Assembly: GCA_009773455.1 (NCBI GenBank)
Contig: WSXU01000003.1
Span: 62,001-126,000, forward strand
DNA length: 64,000 nt
Source: Bacteroidota bacterium
GTDB taxonomy: Bacteria; Bacteroidota; Bacteroidia; Bacteroidales; Lentimicrobiaceae
Direction: 5' to 3'
Of the stretch, positions 1 to 6,901 are shown one piece after another; position 1 is the stretch's first letter; each line of letters begins with the position of its first letter. The position numbers and the translations under genes were made by a program. The notes under the pieces are model-generated. The model ran no database searches, was not told the DNA's origin, and saw only the letters and a program-made list of their open reading frames with translations.

Positions 1-1
1 A

Positions 2-52
2 GTTGATAAAAACGGCAGGACTACAAGCAGAAAGATAATCAGTTGTCCATAA
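2..52 (+). CDS. possible 3' end of an upstream gene
   Basis: A frame open from the left edge reads 16 residues ending GRTTSRKIISCP and stops with TAA at 50-52. The basic 'SRKII' ending resembles the last strand of a T9SS sorting domain. That is only a resemblance, since the stretch is too short to prove coding. Another frame stops at a similar distance, so chance is a real alternative. Confidence 0.22.
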   Translation, partial: VDKNGRTTSRKIISCP

Positions 53-106
53 ACGTTATGTTCTGAATCAAAGCAGAAAATCAAGGTTCAAAAAACGGCC
101 TAAAAC

Positions 107-143
107 ATGAAGCCCGTATCAGATTTACTGTTACGGGCTTCAT
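107..143 (-). terminator. hairpin terminator after the 165-830 lipoprotein gene
   Basis: A perfect 12-bp inverted repeat (107-118 with 132-143, arm ATGAAGCCCGTA) lies 22 nt past the stop of the minus-strand lipoprotein gene. Read on the minus strand it is followed by a T-rich stretch (GTTTTA, then TTTTTT after a short interruption). This fits an intrinsic terminator for that gene. It could also stop plus-strand transcripts, but there is no T-run on that side. Confidence 0.6.
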
Positions 144-164
144 CAGTTCACGGAGGTCAAGACG

Positions 165-830
165 TTAATCAGATGGATTAAGGAAATATCTGACCAAACG
201 GCGTTCAGTGGTGGTTGGAACAGAAGCAAAGAAAGGCAGGGTTTCTACGATGAGCCCGATATCTTTTGCATAGCGTTTGTGTGTATACCGGGGATTGCTT
301 ACAATGATAAAGGGGGGGTACAGTTTATAGGATGCTTTATAATTGCATGTAATAAATTCTCCTGCCGGGGTGCTGATCAGCAAATCCTTATCATCCATTT
401 TCACATTGACTGTATAAACAGTGTCGCCAATTGTTGGTATGATCGAAGTATAGGAATAAAAGACAGTGGAATAGTCAACAGACGAAAACCAGACCATTCC
501 TGATGGGTCAACCAGGTAATGAAGAGAATCCCTTAAATACTCATTAACTTTCTTCTGACTGGTGGTACCCCAGGGCCAGGGTTTGGTGATTTTTGCAAAG
601 GTGTTTCCGTGAATCAAAGTGTCTTTTTCAACATAGCAGCTGTCGAAAACATCTGTAGGTGTAGCGTTGCCGAGGGAGTCGATCACGAAACGCTGATATA
701 TCCAATAATTACCGACCTTAAGCCGGCCATAATCCGGATAGGTTACCGGGGGCTCTGATTCGTCCTGTTTGCATCCTCCTACAAATAAGGATACGACAGA
801 TAATGATAATAATAATTTCATGTTAGACAT
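165..830 (-). CDS. hypothetical secreted lipoprotein, 221 aa
   Basis: The N-terminus is a lipoprotein signal: short basic start, hydrophobic stretch LLLSLSVVSLFVGG, then Cys20 in a lipobox-like LFVGGC. This predicts lipidation by Lgt, whose gene lies nearby at 1192-1980, and anchoring in the outer or inner membrane. The mature part (about 200 residues) has short beta-strand-like segments, many aromatic residues and a motif LKVGNYWIYQ, seen in many Bacteroidota lipoproteins of unknown role. I recognise no catalytic motif. A second ATG three codons in (821) could also be the start. The gene stands alone and is followed by a strong hairpin. Confidence 0.75.
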   Translation of the reverse strand: MSNMKLLLSLSVVSLFVGGCKQDESEPPVTYPDYGRLKVGNYWIYQRFVIDSLGNATPTDVFDSCYVEKDTLIHGNTFAKITKPWPWGTTSQKKVNEYLRDSLHYLVDPSGMVWFSSVDYSTVFYSYTSIIPTIGDTVYTVNVKMDDKDLLISTPAGEFITCNYKASYKLYPPFIIVSNPRYTHKRYAKDIGLIVETLPFFASVPTTTERRLVRYFLNPSD

Positions 831-1191
831 CTCTTATATGTTTGGTATTTTCCGGAAAACGCGCATATACCTGATTTATTGCATTTTGATAACAATTCCT
901 GCTGAGAACAGATTAGTCAAGCAACAGGTATCCGCGAAAGGAAGCGAAGCCCTGCTGATCAGGGTCAGAGGAGACTGACAGTAAAATCAGATGGATCATG
1001 AAGAAGAAATAACCGGGGTGAACCAATTCAACTCTTGTCACCTTACGATATTGAATGCACTCTTTTTCCTCCTTGTAATGGCAATGCCAGTCTGGTTCTT
1101 AAGCGAAGAGACCAGGGGGAAATTTTGCAAACACCATTATATTCCGGCACAAATGGCGCGGGGAAAGAGTATCCTGTAGCTCAGTAAAAGT
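831..1191. other. 361-nt intergenic region, nothing recognised
   Basis: The region between the lipoprotein gene start and the lgt stop holds only short open frames (the longest about 62-69 codons) without a convincing start context or recognisable product. I see no tRNA, hairpin with T-run or TAnnTTTG element that would define an RNA gene. A decayed gene or untranslated leader cannot be excluded. Confidence 0.5.
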
Positions 1192-1980
1192 CTATTTCTT
1201 TTGCTTAACGAACAGCAGCAACCCGACACCGGCCAGGATAAACGGAATGCTCAGCCATTGTCCCATATTCAGGGTCATGCCCTGTTCAAAGGCCACCTGG
1301 GGTTCCTTCACAAACTCTATGAGGAACCTGACGCCAAAAAGGATAATCAGGAATATCCCGAAAATGGTGCCTTCCTTCATTTTGAGGTAATTTTTACGGT
1401 AATACCAGAGCAGACCAAAGAAAAGGGCCAGATAGCAAAGGGCTTCATATATCTGGGTCGGATGTCTTGGCTCCGTCTGACCGTCGCGCACATAGATGAA
1501 TCCCCAGGGCAGGCTGGTGAAATAGCCGTAAATTTCGCTGTTCATCAGGTTCCCCATCCTGATAAAGAATCCGCCCAGGGCTACAACGATTACAACACGG
1601 TCAAGGGTCCAGAGGTAGGTTTTGCCTGATTTCCGTACAAAAAGGATGAGTGCCAGCAGTATGCCGATGGCAGCGCCATGGCTGGCAAGGCCTCCCTCCC
1701 AGATTTTCAGGATGCTGAGGGGGTTTTTGAGGTATGAAACAGGCTCATAAAAGAACACATGTCCGAGCCTGGCCCCCACGATGGTGCCGATCACCACGTA
1801 AGTGGCCAGTTTGTCAAGCAGGTCGATGCGGATATTCTCACGTTTGAATACCTGTTTCTCAAGCACCAGGTAGCCAAGGTAAAATGAAAGCGCAAAAAAT
1901 AATCCGTACCATCTAATCTGCAGGCTGCCAAGTTTGAAGATCAACGGACTGACATCCCAGGTAATTTGCTGAATCATCAT
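1192..1980 (-). CDS. lgt: prolipoprotein diacylglyceryl transferase, Lgt
   Basis: Lgt moves a diacylglyceryl group from phosphatidylglycerol to the lipobox cysteine of prolipoproteins in the inner membrane, the first step of lipoprotein maturation. The 262-residue multi-pass protein shows the family landmarks in order: RWYGLFFALSF in the first membrane segments, GARLGHVFFYE, GGLASHGAAIG with the conserved His, the Lgt signature RMGNLMNSEIYG, then RHPTQIYEAL. I chose the ATG at 1980. The longer frame begins with a TTG at 2004 that lies inside a perfect promoter element (2002-2009), so it would not be transcribed. The gene appears to be monocistronic. Confidence 0.95.
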   Translation of the reverse strand: MMIQQITWDVSPLIFKLGSLQIRWYGLFFALSFYLGYLVLEKQVFKRENIRIDLLDKLATYVVIGTIVGARLGHVFFYEPVSYLKNPLSILKIWEGGLASHGAAIGILLALILFVRKSGKTYLWTLDRVVIVVALGGFFIRMGNLMNSEIYGYFTSLPWGFIYVRDGQTEPRHPTQIYEALCYLALFFGLLWYYRKNYLKMKEGTIFGIFLIILFGVRFLIEFVKEPQVAFEQGMTLNMGQWLSIPFILAGVGLLLFVKQKK

Positions 1981-2001
1981 AGCGAAAATGATTTGAAGTG
2001 A

Positions 2002-2009
2002 CAAAAGTA
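2002..2009 (-). promoter_or_regulatory. promoter -7 element for lgt
   Basis: The minus strand reads TACTTTTG, a perfect match to the Bacteroidota -7 consensus TAnnTTTG, 21 nt before the ATG at 1980. No clear TTTG box lies 19 nt further upstream. It decides the lgt start by excluding the TTG at 2004. Confidence 0.55.
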
Positions 2010-2051
2010 ATGCATTTGCCGGTATTTAAGGTCAGTTACCCGTCATTTGCC

Positions 2052-3152
2052 TCATGATTTACTGATCCGGTTGAGGTAACTGCTCACAAAAGCCGGATAC
2101 TCAGCAGTGCTTGTGAAAGGATTGGCTGCCTTCGAATTCTCTGCATCTGTGATGGAGTTTCTGAGATTTATCTTATCCTGATTGCTTGTAAAATACCGGC
2201 CTTTTTGCGCAAGATGGGAAGCAAGGTATTCCTGTTCTGTCTGACCGGGGGTAGGAACAAGCAATGCTTTGTTTCCGGTGTAAGCAAGGTCCATCAGGGT
2301 GGAGTATCCCGATCTGCAGATGACAACCGGCTGAATTTTCAGAATGCTGAGAAGCCGTTCTGAATGCAGATGGCCAGCGATATCCAGATTTTGCCTGAGA
2401 GGGGTGATGGTGTTTTCTCCCGGAATCCCCCTCAGTAGCAGGCATTTTTTATCTTTCACCGGCAGTTGATCAAGAAGCCTGTTTTCAAAAACGGTACGCT
2501 GCGGCTCAGGTCCTGAAACCATAGCCACAATATCATAGTTGTTTTCATTTTTGTAATCTGAAGGCTTGCTGAAGCGGCTGAGGATACCTATATAACCGGC
2601 ATTTCCAGGCAGCTTGTAGCCATGAGAAAGCTTTCCCGATAAGTTGTTTTCACCTTTGGTATCCGGAATCCAGCATTCATCAAATTTCGCGGCAAAATAT
2701 CGTGTGAAGGCACGCAGGAAAGGTTCTGCAAATCTGAGGGCGGGCGGAGCTATGATGTTTAACTGATGGGTGATGAAAACAGTGCGTACTTTACTGTTCC
2801 AGAGTCCGTAACGGTTATCTGAGATCAGGCCGTTGATGTTGTATTTCCTGATCAGTGATTTGATGGAGAAATGTTCCTTTAAAATGCTGTATAGCAGGCG
2901 CGGTGCTGAAAATAGTATACTTAGTCCGGCTCCTGTCTTTTTGCCATACCTGACCCGGTAACCGGGAAAAGTAATCCAGTCTGCTTCAGGAAATTCTGTT
3001 CTGAGCAGGTTCAGTTGAGGTCCGTCTGCAGCCAGAATTACATGTGCTCCATTCTTTCGAAGTTCTTCGATCAGTGGAATGCAGCGGGTAGCATGTCCCA
3101 GACCCCAGTCGAGCGGGCAGATTAAAATCCTGTATTGTCCGGGTGCCTGCAT
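2052..3152 (-). CDS. glycosyltransferase, MurG/GT28-like fold
   Basis: This 366-residue protein starts with ILICPLDWGLGHATRCIPL, the N-terminal glycine-rich loop of GT-B enzymes that use an activated sugar, and contains AADGPQLNLL. The C-terminal half carries VVICRSGYSTLMDLAYTG followed by LVPTPGQTEQEYLA, the nucleotide-sugar binding region of family-28-like transferases. It is therefore a likely UDP-sugar transferase, but donor and acceptor cannot be read from sequence. It has no signal peptide. The start at 3152 is preferred to a TTG at 3167 because that TTG overlaps a perfect TATATTTG promoter element. It is divergent from dprA and not clearly part of an operon. Confidence 0.8.
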   Translation of the reverse strand: MQAPGQYRILICPLDWGLGHATRCIPLIEELRKNGAHVILAADGPQLNLLRTEFPEADWITFPGYRVRYGKKTGAGLSILFSAPRLLYSILKEHFSIKSLIRKYNINGLISDNRYGLWNSKVRTVFITHQLNIIAPPALRFAEPFLRAFTRYFAAKFDECWIPDTKGENNLSGKLSHGYKLPGNAGYIGILSRFSKPSDYKNENNYDIVAMVSGPEPQRTVFENRLLDQLPVKDKKCLLLRGIPGENTITPLRQNLDIAGHLHSERLLSILKIQPVVICRSGYSTLMDLAYTGNKALLVPTPGQTEQEYLASHLAQKGRYFTSNQDKINLRNSITDAENSKAANPFTSTAEYPAFVSSYLNRISKS

Positions 3153-3164
3153 GATTGCTTTTTG

Positions 3165-3172
3165 CAAATATA
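3165..3172 (-). promoter_or_regulatory. promoter -7 element for the glycosyltransferase gene
   Basis: The minus strand reads TATATTTG, a perfect TAnnTTTG match, 12 nt before the ATG at 3152. The transcript leader would be very short. It sits in the 84-nt gap shared with divergent dprA. Confidence 0.5.
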
Positions 3173-3236
3173 GTCAGAGCAAAATCATCTGTGATCCGGA
3201 TTTTCAGAATTTATTTTAATTTCTTAAATTCGCATT

Positions 3237-4352
3237 ATGCCATCATCCGATGATAAAACCCTTCTGTTCCAGATTGCGGTTACCCTGCTTCCAGGGGTAG
3301 GAGACATCAATGCCCGCAAGCTGATTGCCTATACCGGAAGCCCTGAAGCTGTTTTCACGGAAAAAAAGGCCGGTTTGATGCGAATTCCGGGAATGGGTGA
3401 ATCAACAGCGAACCTGATTGTGAGCAACAGGAATGTACTTGAAAGGGCGGGGAAAGAAATCGGTTTCATAAGGAAATTCGGTATTAAAACACTCTTCTAT
3501 ACCGATGATGAATATCCCGAAAGGCTGAAGCAATGTGTCGACAGCCCCGTATTACTCTACTGTATAGGCAATGCAGATCTTAATGGCGCGAGGATAGTTA
3601 GTATTGTGGGCACACGCAGGGCGACCGATTATGGCAGGGAGGTATGCAGGAGGCTGGTTTATGGTCTTAAGGAACAGAATATTCTTGTTGTAAGTGGTAT
3701 GGCTTATGGTATTGATACCTGTGCCCATAAGGCTGCCCTTGACGAAGGATTGAAGACGGTAGGTGTGTTTGCCCATGGTCTCGACAGGGTGTATCCACCC
3801 CTGAACAGTGCGCTGGCCCGGCGGATGACTGAGCAGGGTGGGCTGATCACTGAATTTATGAGTGAAACCAATCCTGACAGGGAGAATTTTCCACGGCGGA
3901 ACAGGGTGATTGCCGGTCTGGCCGATGCCACTATAGTAATTGAAGCCGGTGCGAAGGGTGGTGCATTGATCACTGCCGATATTGCCAATTCATACAACCG
4001 CGACGTATTCGCCGTTCCAGGAAGGATTGGTGATCCGGTTTCCGAAGGCTGTAATAACCTGATCAAGACAAACAGGGCAGCCCTGGTTCAGTCGGCAGCT
4101 GATGTATGTTATATCATGGGTTGGGATAAGGAGAAGCCTAAAAATCAGCCCGTTCAGCGGAGCCTCTTCATCAATCTTGAACCTGATCAGGAGGCTGTGG
4201 TAGCTATTCTCAGTGAACATGGTGACTGCAGCCTCGATAAAATCTGCCTGTCTTCAGGAATTCAGACAAGCAAGATCGCCGCGGCTCTGTTGGGCCTCGA
4301 ATTCGAGGGGATTGTCAGATGTCTTCCAGGGAAAATATACCGCCTAATTTAA
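3237..4352 (+). CDS. dprA: DNA-processing protein DprA
   Basis: DprA binds incoming single-stranded DNA during natural transformation and loads RecA on it. The 371-residue protein has the usual plan: an N-terminal helix-hairpin-helix-like part (about 1-70, LLPGVGDINARKLIAYTG), a Rossmann-fold core with IVGTRRATDYG (here TRRAT where many family members have SRxAT), VVSGMAYGIDTCAH, FPRRNRVIAGL and IEAGAKGGALITA, then a C-terminal winged-helix segment (about 310-371). DprA is common in Bacteroidota regardless of proven competence. Its 3' end overlaps the convergent PrsW-like gene by 9 nt. Confidence 0.95.
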   Translation: MPSSDDKTLLFQIAVTLLPGVGDINARKLIAYTGSPEAVFTEKKAGLMRIPGMGESTANLIVSNRNVLERAGKEIGFIRKFGIKTLFYTDDEYPERLKQCVDSPVLLYCIGNADLNGARIVSIVGTRRATDYGREVCRRLVYGLKEQNILVVSGMAYGIDTCAHKAALDEGLKTVGVFAHGLDRVYPPLNSALARRMTEQGGLITEFMSETNPDRENFPRRNRVIAGLADATIVIEAGAKGGALITADIANSYNRDVFAVPGRIGDPVSEGCNNLIKTNRAALVQSAADVCYIMGWDKEKPKNQPVQRSLFINLEPDQEAVVAILSEHGDCSLDKICLSSGIQTSKIAAALLGLEFEGIVRCLPGKIYRLI

Positions 4353-5006
4353 TTCTGCAGTAATTTTTCGGCTCTTGTAAATCAGGATGGAAGCAATGAA
4401 TACCGAACCAAGGGCAAACAGCCAGAAAAGCGTGATGTCCTTGCTGAGCAATATGAACCTGTATATGCCATGGAACAGGATGGTTGCCCCCAAGCCGGTC
4501 ATGGAATCGATGAACAGGTTTTTACGAAGTTTGCCCAGGCCGAGAAAAAATCCCATGATGATGCCAAAAACGGCGTTCATCGGGCCTATGGAGAGGAAAT
4601 AAGCCGGGTCGAGTCCGCTTTTTGCAGAGAAATAGATGTAATAGATGGAATAAACAACTGAAAGACCCAGTGCAATGGCTACTGAAAATAATATGCCATC
4701 GGACGGGTTGTTAAAGCGGCTTTTCGTTGCAAGTGAAAACCGGAGCGGAAGAAATTTACTTACTTCACCGACAAAAGCTACAATGATAAACGAATAGGTA
4801 ATCATCCTCCTAATGCTTCTGGCCCCGTCGATGACGAAATAGTGGGCTATCAGATCAGCCAGAATCACCGGAAAGGCGATCAGGCATCCCCAAAGAAAAG
4901 ATTTTACAAGAAGTTCATGTCCCTCTTTCGGAAACCGGAATTTAAGAAACAGGTATAAAAGTATAAAGGCAATAGGTGAGATCAATAAGCCTGCAATGTT
5001 TCCCAT
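4344..5006 (-). CDS. PrsW-like integral membrane protein with altered active-site motifs
   Basis: This 220-residue protein has about seven hydrophobic segments. The order of GEVSKFLPL, PSDGILFSVAIALGL, GPMNAVFGIIMGFFLG and LFHGIYRF matches the four conserved regions of PrsW intramembrane proteases (EExxK, FxxxE, a central His region, HxxxD). Several expected catalytic positions differ: the first Glu of EExxK is Gly, the Glu of region two is Tyr, and the Asp after the last His is Arg. I infer a PrsW-fold protein that may have lost protease activity or uses a different chemistry. The alignment is by eye, so the family call is moderate. Confidence 0.55.
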   Translation of the reverse strand: MGNIAGLLISPIAFILLYLFLKFRFPKEGHELLVKSFLWGCLIAFPVILADLIAHYFVIDGARSIRRMITYSFIIVAFVGEVSKFLPLRFSLATKSRFNNPSDGILFSVAIALGLSVVYSIYYIYFSAKSGLDPAYFLSIGPMNAVFGIIMGFFLGLGKLRKNLFIDSMTGLGATILFHGIYRFILLSKDITLFWLFALGSVFIASILIYKSRKITAELN

Positions 5007-5143
5007 AACTGATTGATTTAGTGTAATATATTAACATGAAATCAATTGCAGACAGCCGTTTCTGCTATGTTCTGGATGCCGGTTCCCGGATTGGCAGCAG
5101 TTCCCCTGAGGGTATAGTTATTAACAAATATATGGATATTTCG

Positions 5144-5151
5144 TAATTTTG
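5144..5151 (+). promoter_or_regulatory. promoter -7 element for the cupin-rsgA-dtd operon
   Basis: TAATTTTG matches TAnnTTTG perfectly and lies 37 nt before the cupin ATG at 5189. The upstream -33 box is weak. Confidence 0.5.
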
Positions 5152-5188
5152 CAATCTTCGCTATAAATAATTATAAGTTACAAAGGTC

Positions 5189-5452
5189 ATGGTTGAAGTC
5201 AGGAAAATCGAAGAAAGTGAGATCACAGAGAAGGGAATCAGAAACTGGCCTGTCTGGGAGAAGGAGGTTTCGAGGTTTCCGGCAACCTATGAGGAGGAAG
5301 AGTGGTGCTATTTTCTTGAAGGAGATGTAGTCATTGAAACTGACTCAGGCAACTATAATATTCAGCCCGGCGATTTTGTTGTTTTCAGAAACGGACTCAG
5401 TTGTACCTGGGATATCAGGAAACCGGTGAGGAAACATTACAATTTTATCTGA
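5189..5452 (+). CDS. small cupin-domain protein (Cupin_3/DUF861-like)
   Basis: This 87-residue protein is a single beta-barrel cupin: FPATYEEEEWCYFLEGDVVIET gives the first half and IQPGDFVVFRNGLSCTW the second. In this subfamily the acidic EEEEW/CYFLEG region and the PGDFVVF turn are the usual markers. The substrate is unknown; relatives include EutQ-like and ureidoglycolate-related cupins, and metal ligands are not obvious here. Its stop codon is 2 nt from the rsgA start, so the two are almost certainly co-transcribed. Confidence 0.8.
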   Translation: MVEVRKIEESEITEKGIRNWPVWEKEVSRFPATYEEEEWCYFLEGDVVIETDSGNYNIQPGDFVVFRNGLSCTWDIRKPVRKHYNFI

Positions 5453-5454
5453 AA

Positions 5455-6396
5455 ATGGATAACTACAAAGGAGTTGTCATCCGTTCTACAGGTAACTCCT
5501 GCACTGTACTTTCGGCTGAAGGTAAAATTGTGGAATGCAGGCTGAAGGGAAATTTCAGGATTAAGGGAATTAAATCGACCAACCCGATAGCTGTTGGCGA
5601 CAGGGTTGAGTATACTTTTCAGAAGGAAAAGGATTTCGGACTTATTCATGCCATTGCCGAACGGCACAATTATATCATCCGGAAGGCAACCCGCCTGTCG
5701 GCACTCTCACACATCATTGCGGCCAACATCGACCAGGCAGTTGTAATGGTTACACTGACCAGACCCAGGACATCTACCGGTTTTATCGACCGGTTTCTGG
5801 TGACTGCAGAAGCCTATCACATTCCGGCGTTTATTATTTTCAATAAATGTGATCAGTATTCAAAGGAAGAAGCTGCAAAGCTGGATGCACTCATCAGTCT
5901 TTATTCTGAGCTGGGATATCCCTGCTTCAGGACCTCAGCCCTGCTGGGTCAGGGAATAGAAGAGGTAAGGGGCCTCCTTAGCGGCAAAGTTACCCTGATC
6001 AGTGGCCATTCAGGCGTTGGCAAAACGGCCCTGATCAACACCATTGAGCCGGGGCTTTTGCGCAAAGTCGGGGCGATTTCGGAATACCACCTCAAGGGCA
6101 AGCATACCACAACCTTTGCCGAGATGCTTCCCTTACGGGATGGCGGATTTGTGATTGACACACCGGGAATCAAGGAGTTTGGTCTCGTTAACTTCGACAA
6201 ACAGGAGGTTCCCGAGCGGTTCCCTGAAATGCGCAGTCTGATGCATTTGTGTCAGTTCAGCAACTGTACCCATGTGCATGAACCGGGCTGTGCTGTTAAA
6301 CAGGCTCTTTCGAAAGGAAAGATCAATCCTTCACGTTATTCGAATTACATCAGCATTCTTAAGGATGAATACTTTGAAGAGGCAGAGTGGGATTAA
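5455..6396 (+). CDS. rsgA: ribosome small-subunit GTPase RsgA
   Basis: RsgA is a circularly permuted GTPase that checks late maturation of the 30S subunit. The 313-residue protein has an N-terminal OB fold (about 1-75), then the permuted G motifs: NKCD near 130, GHSGVGKTALIN near 183-194 (P-loop) and DTPGIKEFGL near 234-243. A C-terminal zinc finger follows near 265, with Cys, Cys, His and Cys in CQFSNCTHVHEPGC. I use the ATG at 5455; the open frame extends back to a TTG at 5401 inside the cupin gene, but the conserved N-terminus begins here. Confidence 0.95.
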   Translation: MDNYKGVVIRSTGNSCTVLSAEGKIVECRLKGNFRIKGIKSTNPIAVGDRVEYTFQKEKDFGLIHAIAERHNYIIRKATRLSALSHIIAANIDQAVVMVTLTRPRTSTGFIDRFLVTAEAYHIPAFIIFNKCDQYSKEEAAKLDALISLYSELGYPCFRTSALLGQGIEEVRGLLSGKVTLISGHSGVGKTALINTIEPGLLRKVGAISEYHLKGKHTTTFAEMLPLRDGGFVIDTPGIKEFGLVNFDKQEVPERFPEMRSLMHLCQFSNCTHVHEPGCAVKQALSKGKINPSRYSNYISILKDEYFEEAEWD

Positions 6397-6414
6397 TTTA
6401 ACAAATACCTGAAT

Positions 6415-6867
6415 ATGCGGGTTGTTATACAAAGGGTGAGCAGAGCATCGGTCAGTTGCCCCGATTACGGTGAAAACAGGATCAGGGCCGGAATGCTGGT
6501 CCTGCTTGGGATTGAGGAAGCCGATAGTGAAGAAGATGCGGAATGGCTGTGCAGTAAAATCTCAAAATTGCGGATTTTTAATGATGAGCAGGGGGTGATG
6601 AACCTTTCGGTGATGGAAGTGTCGGGTGAAATACTGGTTGTCAGTCAGTTTACCCTGCATGCAGGAACCAGGAAAGGCAACCGGCCTTCCTATATCAGGG
6701 CTGCCAGGCCGGAGAAAGCCATCCCTTTGTATGAATATTTCATTGCCCGGTTAAAGAATGAGACTTCACTTTTAGTCAGCTCTGGCTGGTTTGGTGCCAA
6801 TATGCAGGTTGAACTGATCAACGACGGGCCTGTAACCATCCTGATGGATTCAAAAAATAAAGAATAG
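6415..6867 (+). CDS. dtd: D-aminoacyl-tRNA deacylase, Dtd
   Basis: Dtd hydrolyses D-amino acids (and glycine) mischarged on tRNA. The 150-residue length is typical. It begins MRVVIQRVSRASV and holds both active-site motifs: SQFTLHAGTRKGNRPS (around 79-94, the SQFTL catalytic region) and NDGPVTI near the C-terminus (the cross-subunit Gly-cisPro motif is the GP in NDGPVT). It follows rsgA by 18 nt, so it is the last gene of the cupin-rsgA-dtd operon. It is convergent with the TonB receptor gene, 34 nt away. Confidence 0.95.
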   Translation: MRVVIQRVSRASVSCPDYGENRIRAGMLVLLGIEEADSEEDAEWLCSKISKLRIFNDEQGVMNLSVMEVSGEILVVSQFTLHAGTRKGNRPSYIRAARPEKAIPLYEYFIARLKNETSLLVSSGWFGANMQVELINDGPVTILMDSKNKE

Positions 6868-6901
6868 GACTTTCTGTTTCTGCCGGCTTCCGAAATTGAA
6901 A

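Noticed and set aside
991-1179. 62-codon open frame between the lipoprotein and lgt genes
   Set aside because: No ribosome site, no promoter element and no recognisable product; composition is unremarkable.
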